64,000 nt of DNA from the NCBI GenBank assembly GCA_018398585.1, contig JAGTTD010000018.1, positions 11,229,501 to 11,293,500 on the forward strand, read 5' to 3'. Source of the DNA: Simmondsia chinensis (taxonomy: Eukaryota; Streptophyta; Magnoliopsida; Caryophyllales; Simmondsiaceae). Under the pieces are notes generated by a model. The model was not told the DNA's origin, did no database searches, and saw only the letters and a list, made by a program, of their open reading frames with translations. The position numbers and the translations under genes are program-made. This document shows, piece by piece, positions 57,587-64,000 of this stretch; positions within the stretch are counted from its first letter, which is position 1; the number at the start of each line of letters is the position of its first letter.

Positions 57587-59618
57587 TTAGTCCTCTTCGT
57601 CACTATCAGTACTGGATCTGCCTTCTACCTCATCCTCCATCTCCTTGTTAATGACGTCGGCAATTTGTTGAAGAAGGGCGACATTAAGCTGAGGAGCAAC
57701 ATCTCGCACTTTCTCTTAGAATTTAGCCAAAGCCTTATCTGCTCCATCCCAATACCACTCGCTTTGCTCCTCAAAGAAATCAGAACTGGCAAGGTAATCT
57801 GCTACCGCGACTTCTTTGGCGCTAGCCAACTGAGAGGGAATCTCAGCGAGAAACCTTTCAAGCTTGCTAAGAGATTCTTAAGCAGATAACTTCAACACAT
57901 CATTCTGGGTTCTCAACCCTTCAGCCTCGGCCTTCAACTGCTCAACCTTAGCTTTTAGTTCTTCATTTGCCCTCGCCTAGCGCTGTTCAGTTTCTTGATA
58001 CCGCTTCAAAGTCGTTGAGGAAGACGCCAGCTCATTCCGAAGCTACTGAAGGCAAGAATCTTTTTCTGATAACACTGCCCCCATCGCACTAAGCCCCTGA
58101 AAATACAAGTACAACATGTGTAAATCACAAAGGAGGAGTGTAGAACGGAAGAGAAAGAAGAAAAAAGTATCCCTACCTGGGCGATAAAAGACCCAAGCTT
58201 AGATGAAGGAACTCCACACTCCCTTCCTAAGTCCCTGGATGAAAATTCCTTCAGATGCTGGCTGAGAGAGTCAAAGCTATAGCCAACCGAGGAAGAAGGA
58301 GAAGGCTCCAAAACCCTTGGCGCCTCCCCAGGCTCACCCCTACTGCTCAAGCCCGCAACTACGTCCCTCTCAAGGATCAGCAAGGGCGAGCTCTGTGCCA
58401 CCAGAGGTGAATCTTCTATCCCCAAGTCTGGCTCAGCATCAGTGGTGAAATCCTCTTGAGATTCAGGGACTCGCTTGCTTCTTAAACGACGACGTTTATG
58501 TGGAGGCGTCTTCTTCATCGAAGATGAAGAAGGCTGACGTGACGACCCCCGTACTGTCTTACGCTTCTTCAGGACAGGATGCTGCCTTTGCCCCTTCTTT
58601 CCAATATGAAGAGAGGACAAGTTCCGAATGTCCAACCCCTCGAGCTCCTCAACTAACAGAAAGAGAAAGGAGTAAGTTTAGGACCCATTAACTAAGAAGA
58701 GAACAACCAAACGCATATACCCCAGGATACGGTCTCAGACTCAAGCCAGCCTTTGCCAAAACAATTTCTAGCTCTAGCATCTCCCTTGTAGCCAAAAACT
58801 TATCTTCTTCAAAGTCCCCAGTAAAGTAGTCATATATGGCTCGTTCCTCTAGCGTCAAACTATCCAATGTCGGTCGAGGAGGCTTGTACACCGACTGCCA
58901 TTTTGTGGGATATCGAGGACGACTGGAAGGCTTAATCCAAATCACTTTCTGTAACCAATTTTTTGCGTTGGAGGGTAGACTTTTGATAAAAATAGCCCCA
59001 CCTCGTCGCTCGAAGGATATTCCACTGTTAACCACTTTGGCTTGAAGAAGGACATCAAAGATATTATGACTTGCCGAAACCCGTTGACAAAGTAGCCAAG
59101 TAAAAAACCATAAACATTCCTATAACCGTTGGAGGTAACTTGACCCGGACAAATCCTATATAAATACAAAACGTTAGCCACAAATTTCAGAATGGGAAAC
59201 CTCAAACCCGCATCCAAAGCATCCACACTAACCCCAAAAAATCCCGGAGGCAGAAACAAAGGACACTCGTCCTCCTTGAGGCCTCGGATCTAGAAATCGT
59301 CATGGAAAAAATACCTGGAACGTAACATTGCAACCCCCTCTTCACCCGCCGTTTGTTGCACGAAAGAACAAAGACGACGAGCTCAAAATGTCTCGGCAAA
59401 CTCTTTGGCAAGCCCAGCCTGTTCCCTCGTCCAATGGGCAACAGGAGGACACTCGGGAATAGACTCCGAGGCAGCCCTCTCCACGATTTGCTGCTCCGAA
59501 GTGGGAACATTCTCACAAACCGCAGAGACGTTACATTCTCCAGCATAGACAACCATTTCCCCCGCGGGTTGCTCAGTTCGAACATCTTGTTCACCCACCT
59601 CTGAAACGTCAACCATTT
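57587..59618 (-). pseudogene. Antisense intron-containing gene in the Tat-like element
   Basis: The minus-strand start is the ATG at 59618 (MVDVSEVGEQDVRTEQ). Exon 1 runs to 58721 and includes FPILKFVANVLYLYRICPGQ, FFKPKWLTVEYP and GGAIFIKSLPSNAKNWLQKV, which resemble the 'putative gypsy-type transposon' (Transposase_28-like) domain. A possible 68-base GT-AG intron is 58653-58720. Exon 2 (58652-58177) is Ser/Arg-rich with a basic patch (HKRRRLRSKR). An 80-base GT-AG intron (58097-58176) is phase-compatible. Exon 3 (58096-57587) has a coiled-coil-like stretch (ELKAKVEQLKAEAEGL) and an acidic end (DSDEED) before TAA. Lesions are two stops and a frameshift in exon 1, four stops in exon 3, and a 1-base phase mismatch at the first intron. 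Tat elements are known to carry extra antisense ORFs; the function is unknown. Confidence 0.7.
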
Positions 59619-60078
59619 TCTCATATATTGAGCAAAGAAGAGCGGTAAAGGGAGGAATGGATTTTTGGGTTGCGAGACAGAGGAAGCCAAAGGAGAAGGG
59701 GAAGCACAGAAACGGGAACGAAGAAGAAGAAAGAAGAAAAAGAAAAAAGAGAAAGAGAGGAAATGGGAGGCAAGAAATTAACGCCCCTGATTTAATTCCC
59801 CAAAAGGACGGCCTAGATTGAGTTAAAAGCCTGCCGGATGGGACACAAGGCTGACACACGTCATTCGGTGCTGCCGTCACATTAATGCTCATGTATTCCC
59901 AAGAAAAGCTTGGCGCCAACTATTTGTCAAACCTGGTGTCACCCCTTGCTCGCGCCAATAAATCCAGACCGCTAGTAAAAAGGCGCCACCTTTTTTGATG
60001 TTATACACTCCACGGTCAAAAGTGACCAAGTTAATATTCGCCTCCAGCTGAACATAAGCCCGCTCACATTCAACCATA

Positions 60079-60090
60079 GAGTGGGGGGCT
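60079..60090 (+). promoter_or_regulatory. Polypurine tract of the 10-kb element
   Basis: GAGTGGGGGGCT lies just before AACTGATAAGG, where the 3' LTR starts (TGATAAGG). Confidence 0.85.
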
Positions 60091-60093
60091 AAC

Positions 60094-61298
60094 TGATAAG
60101 GAAAAAATGAGCTGGGTCAATAAGTCAACCACAGTAAACAGACCTGGCTGAACCTCCACTCCCTGAGTTACCGTAAGCCATGGTGCCGCCAAGCTATGAC
60201 GTGCTTGGCACTCTGTACCGTCCATCTCTATCCCATACCTAGGCTCCCCGTACCGCCTGCTTCCTCCATCACAGGGTACCGCCTGCCATAGGTCTTGGTA
60301 CCATCAACCCTGGCTACCATCAGCATCCGTTTAGCATGAAGGACCACGGTACCGCCTAGCTTGTTACTGCCCCTGTCCTAACCACTACCGGGCGGTACCA
60401 GGTCCCAGGGGTCATTACCGCCCCTTTCATGACCGCTACGGGGCGGTACAAGGACTCGGGGGTCATTACCGAGCCCTTTCATGACTACTCCCAGGCGGTA
60501 CCAGGCCAGGGATCATTACCGCCCCTCTCTTGACCATTCCCAGGCGGTATCAGATCCAGGTACCACTACCGCCCCGAGAGCCACAATACTGCCTGCCTTG
60601 GCTACCGCTTGCAGGCCTTGGTACCCATTCTCCTAACCCCGTGTACCAACTGGGCGGCACCACAGCCGTCACCACCCAGGCGGTATCACTGCCCCTCTCA
60701 ACCATTCGCCATGTAGACTGCAGCACCTCCCTTCCAACCAATCATTCACCTTCACCTCTCCATTAAGTCATGCCAGGCGGTACTGCCCCTGGCCCGGCTC
60801 TACTGTCCAGCACCACCAGCCCCCCCTTTCCTATAAATACCAACCCATTCCCCTCGTTCAACTCAAGCTCCTCTAGGCATCTCCATAGGATACCCTTCTC
60901 TCTCATCCGGCCTGGGGCCCCGCACCCCTCACGGCCTAACCTCTCAGGAGTCTCACGCCTCATATCCTCCCCAAGAGACCCCCCGTCTCTCTTTCCTTGC
61001 TAGGACCACGATGTTGCCTCTTCCCCTCCATGATTATTACCAGATGTGCTCCCTTCTCTCGGTTAGGTCATTCATATTTACCGGGTATTTTCTACTTTAC
61101 GTATATTTATTATTGCTACCACTTCTCCTACTGACTTAGGCATCAGAGGGGTGTCCCGCGGTCCAAACCACCGCGGGTCCCTCTGACGGCCTTACTCGTT
61201 TTGCAAGTGATCCCGGGTTAAACTCACCAGCAGCTGCTTCCTTAAATGAGGGTTGAGTCCCGCTCTCATCTAGGACCTAACCAAAAAGTCCTGAAACA
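60094..61298 (+). repeat. 3' LTR of the 10-kb Tat-like element
   Basis: TGATAAGGAAAAAATG ... GTCCTGAAACA, 1,205 bp, colinear with the 5' LTR. By eye the first ~165 bases differ at roughly one position in eleven and later parts differ less, so this is an old insertion. The TATA box is at 60832-60839 and the GC stem-loop at 61155-61177. Confidence 0.92.
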
Positions 61299-61303
61299 AG
61301 TCT

Positions 61304-61438
61304 TATGAAGCTAATCATTACACCGAACCCCAGTTTTTAATTAAAGCTAAATACACAATTACGTTTTAGCTACTAATCATAAACAACCATGGAATGTCAA
61401 GAGTTTCCACGATTGATTATATAAATCATCTTTTAGAT
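61304..61438 (-). other. 5' interior edge of the host copia-type element
   Basis: This 135-bp strip lies between the nested element and the 5' LTR of the minus-strand host. It ends (minus-strand start) with ATCTAAAAGATGATTTA, identical to positions 9699-9715 of family A and at the primer-binding position. Confidence 0.7.
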
Positions 61439-62197
61439 TGTTAGAATAATAGCTAAATTCGGACATAGAGATGAAAGACAGAGTAATTAGAAAGATCTTA
61501 CAAAACGATGATACCACATCGTGACAAAGACCACTATCCTAAAAGACGATTTAACCGTAGCACACACTACTATCGGTGGCGATCCTCCAGGATTAACGTG
61601 ATCCACCTCTTAACATGTACTTTTTAATTGTAAGGTAAGAGTGCCTAAGAACTTTGCCCAACGAACAGAATAGGACAAAAATGGGGGAGAGAGAGAAGAT
61701 ATTGGTATGTTGTTGTTCTTACTGATGAGGTGTATAGAAATAGTGTAGAGCACGGGTATTTATACCGGTGCAAGGCATCGAAAAAACGGTAACAAGCATA
61801 AAAAAAAAAAACTGCTGCAATGAATCCCAGCAGCTATATTTTTAATTAACCATAAATCCCAACGATCATAATCTTAATGGCCATTAACGCCCAGTAATGG
61901 GGATTTGTAACAACAAATGTGTAGTAAATAGGCGCAGTAAATTATGATATGGGTTTTGAAAAATTATTTTATAAAAAATAAATATACCCGTTAAGAAAAA
62001 GATCACCCACGCCCGAGCACAACGCAGCGCAACGGGCAGCGCACGCACTTGTGGTCCCCACCATTCTCTCACCCTTAACTTAATTCAAAAAGTTAAGTTG
62101 TATACCTATATTTAAACTAGACCATTTCTCACTATTTTTCCATGTGGATAGAACTTTTCCATAAAACTCAAGGTTAGCTTGTATCATTTTTTCAACA
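61439..62197 (-). repeat. 5' LTR of minus-strand family A relative
   Basis: In plus coordinates TGTTAGAATAATAGC ... TTTTTTCAACA, 759 bp, colinear with 46194-46971. Confidence 0.88.
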
Positions 62198-62202
62198 GAT
62201 TA

Positions 62203-62956
62203 TGCCTGTAAGATTTCCTATTTGTGTCTTTGCTCAATTATGCCTGTCATTTAATTCACTTTTTCTGCTAAAACTTGAGATTTATGATGCCCCTGCTTTG
62301 CATTATTTTTGTCCATCTCGAGGCCTTTTTAATTCCAAGTATAATGCAGTTTTTGCTAAAGCTCAAGATTAACTCCCTTGGAGATTAAGGTCAATCCAGC
62401 TATGATTGTTTCTACTAAAGGTTAGAAATTCCTCTCGTTTGTTTGATTTGATTATTTCAAATTTCTTTGCTATCTCAAGTTCACATTTTGGTTCTTCATC
62501 AACCCCATTTTTCAACACTCTTAGTTGTCTATGTATAATGAGTAATCATTTTAGAGTTGATGCTGATTTTTCTTTTCTTTTTTTTTGTCCCTAATATGTT
62601 GAGAACCAAACCCTTTGAGATGTTAATAGTTATAATATGAGGTTGGACTGGAGAAGGAATTCTTCATGGGGAGTAATTGGAATCCATTATGCGCTTCTAA
62701 GTAGATATAGTGCCTCAAAGGTCAAATAGGGATTTTGAAAAGGATACTCAAACTTATGGAGGAATGGTTACTCTCACTTGTATTAAAGTGAATAAAATGG
62801 TTTCCACTTCTGCTTAAGATGTTGAATTGTTTTAGTAGGAAGTATTTCTAGCCTTCTTGAGTTTATTCTTAGTGACATGGATGACCTTTCATAGTACAAT
62901 GAGTATAGGTGGTAAAATGGTATTATATTTCGTTTGTGGATATCGAGATTCACTGA
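62203..62956. other. Unassigned AT-rich flank
   Basis: Removing the element at 46194-62197 joins 46188 to this sequence, so it continues the dispersed repeat or older DNA. I see no gene or repeat boundary. Confidence 0.4.
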
Positions 62957-63978
62957 GGCTCTGTTTGACGCATGGAATTGAAATTGGACTACGGAATTGC
63001 AATTCCAATTCTGATGGAATTGAAATTGGACTACGGAATTGCAATTCCAATTCTGATGGACTTAAAATTCCATTATTTGGTTCATCAAAGGATTTGGAGA
63101 TCGGAATTATAATTACATAATAACTTGAATCATCAAGGGTTTTCGGTCAATTGAGTTGGAGCATTTTGAGTTTAAATCAACTATGGTTGGATTTTGGCCA
63201 AAACGGTTGACATTGCGTTCAAGTTATTATGATCTGCGCAATTCACATTGTGTTCGAGTTATTCAAGTTTCGAGTCAAATCGAATCGAGTACCATGTCGG
63301 ATAGTTTGTTGTTCAAGTTATCTCGGATTTGTAGCTAATCGGGTAAGGACTTTTCAGGGTTTATGCTAGTTATGATCGGGTTCGAGTTCATTTAGGTCGT
63401 TTTAGGCTCGAGTCATGTTAGTTTTGGGACAAATGAGTTGTGTGGTTTCCAATTTTGAGTCATCTTAGCCTAAACTTGAGATGGGTAGGTTCATTTTGGG
63501 TATCGGTCGTATTAAGTTTTAGGTCAATTTGGTCGAGTCATTTTCACTTCAGCTCTGATTGTTTACACCGCATTAAAATCGAGTAGTTTCATTTTCTAGA
63601 TTGGAGTTATCTCGGCCTTAGGTCAATCAGGTTGGGTCACTTTGGACTTTGAGTTAAAGTGAGTTCGGTCATTTCAAGGTGCAATCATCCGAGTTGGGTG
63701 ATTTCGAGGTCTGGGATAAATTTTAGGTTGTGCCTAAGTCTTTAGATTTTGAGTCATCTTGGATCTGGGTTAATCAAGTAGGGTCATTTTGGGTTTAAGG
63801 CCAATGCAGTTCTAAGGAATTGTAATTCCTTATCCCCACCCTAAGGAATTGGAAAGTCTGATTTTCAGTTAAAATCCAATGCCATAGAATTGGACAGTGG
63901 AATTGTAATTATTCCAGCAGGTGAACAAAACAACAAAATTGGAATTTTGGGCCCCAATTCCATGCTCTAAACACAGCC
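62957..63978. mobile_element. Harbinger/Tourist-like non-autonomous element, ~1.0 kb
   Basis: The left end is GGCTCTGTTTGACGCATGG; the right end reverse-complemented is GGCTGTGTTTAGAGCATGG. Flanking triplets are TGA and TAA, compatible with a decayed 3-bp TWA duplication. GG-CTGTTT starts are typical of PIF/Harbinger MITEs. The centre (63140-63800) is a loose array of 'gagtcattttgggtt' type phrases. It has no transposase. Confidence 0.65.
62974..63057. repeat. 42-bp tandem duplication in the Harbinger-like element
   Basis: Two identical 42-bp units begin 'ggaattgaaattggactacg'. Each contains the palindrome GGAATTGCAATTCC. Confidence 0.9.
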
Positions 63979-64000
63979 TAAGATATTTCCTTTGAGTTCA

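Larger units (their letters stand above)
51282..61298 (+). mobile_element. 10-kb non-autonomous Tat-like LTR element (LARD type) rich in hairpin arrays
   Basis: An exact duplication AGTCT lies at 51277-51281 and 61299-61303. LTRs span 51282-52483 and 60094-61298, with a primer-binding site at 52486-52503 and a polypurine tract at 60079-60090. Both LTRs hold a TATA box and the segment 'gacttaggcatc.gagggg', like the GACTTGAGC-TCGGAGGG segment common in plant Tat-lineage LTRs. The 7.6-kb interior has no gag, protease, RT, RNase H or integrase. It contains degenerate repeats (52.7-54.1 kb), hairpin arrays (54.65-56.25 kb), two further tandem arrays (56.25-56.99 kb) and an antisense gene (57.59-59.62 kb). 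It would need enzymes from an autonomous relative. Confidence 0.9.
46194..62197 (-). mobile_element. Minus-strand copia-type LTR element (family A relative), split by a 10-kb insertion
   Basis: LTRs at 46194-46971 and 61439-62197 carry an exact duplication GATTA at 46189-46193 and 62198-62202. After subtraction of the nested element (51282-61298 plus one 5-bp duplication) it is about 6.0 kb, like the family A element at 8644-14856. Its inner 5' edge (ATCTAAAAGATGATTTA, minus strand, left of 61439) is identical to the family A one. A degenerate copia RT lies at 49026-49520. Confidence 0.9.

Noticed and set aside
57479..57889. 136-codon plus-strand open frame
   Set aside because: It lies opposite exon 3 of the antisense gene and shows no motif; it is a shadow of that coding sequence.
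59383..59919. Starting the antisense protein at 59919
   Set aside because: The extra N-terminal residues come from a pyrimidine-rich leader (runs of Phe/Ser/Leu); the start at 59618 begins a plausible acidic N-terminus.
1..64000. Endogenous pararetrovirus or other viral insertions
   Set aside because: All reverse-transcribing sequences seen have LTRs and integrase, or copia/gypsy RT signatures; no movement-protein or coat-protein-like region was recognised.

Overview
The window looks like intergenic, repeat-rich DNA from a dicot-type plant genome. I recognise no host gene and no tRNA or rRNA gene. Nearly everything I can identify is transposable-element sequence: Ty3/gypsy and Ty1/copia LTR retrotransposons, mostly internally deleted and full of stops and frameshifts. 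There are also small non-autonomous hAT-, Mutator- and Harbinger-like DNA transposons and one short SINE with a (TTG)n tail. The element boundaries rest on structure read by eye: TG...CA termini, target-site duplications (TSDs), primer-binding sites and polypurine tracts.

Layout, left to right. (1) Positions 1-6272 hold the 3' half of a plus-strand Tat-type Ty3/gypsy element: RNase H, integrase, a UTR, a polypurine tract and a long LTR of about 3.25 kb. The LTR end plus the following leader is repeated as a ~1.27-kb tandem unit (5698-8643, resuming at 14857-15040). (2) A 6.2-kb LTR element (8644-14856, TSD ACTTC) splits the third unit. (3) From 15041 to about 42.1 kb there is a nest: a plus-strand gypsy element (5' LTR 18562-19920) is split by a copia element (21050-40279). 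The copia element is split by a minus-strand gypsy element (24326-36127). That gypsy element is split in turn by a hAT element (28312-29762) and a solo LTR (31697-33768). The copia 3' LTR also carries a SINE. (4) A large composite minus-strand LTR lies at 42106-46012 and contains other insertions. (5) A minus-strand copia-type element (46194-62197, TSD GATTA) contains a 10-kb non-autonomous Tat-like element (51282-61298, TSD AGTCT). (6) A Harbinger-like element (62957-63978) closes the window.

The most unusual object is the 10-kb element at 51282-61298. It has intact ends, a primer-binding site, a polypurine tract and TATA boxes, but I find no gag or pol. Its interior is built of tandem arrays of short inverted repeats. 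I count about 21 imperfect hairpins at 54650-55860 and a second array at 55861-56245, most sharing a CACCTAAC-like loop. A degenerate, intron-containing antisense gene with a coiled-coil-like C-terminus lies next to the 3' LTR (59618 down to 57587). Extra antisense genes and fast-evolving tandem repeats near the 3' end are known for Tat-lineage elements. The density of paired-arm repeats here goes beyond the ordinary description.

All protein calls rest on motifs recognised by eye in the translations. Repeat boundaries are accurate to a few bases where a TSD is given and approximate elsewhere.
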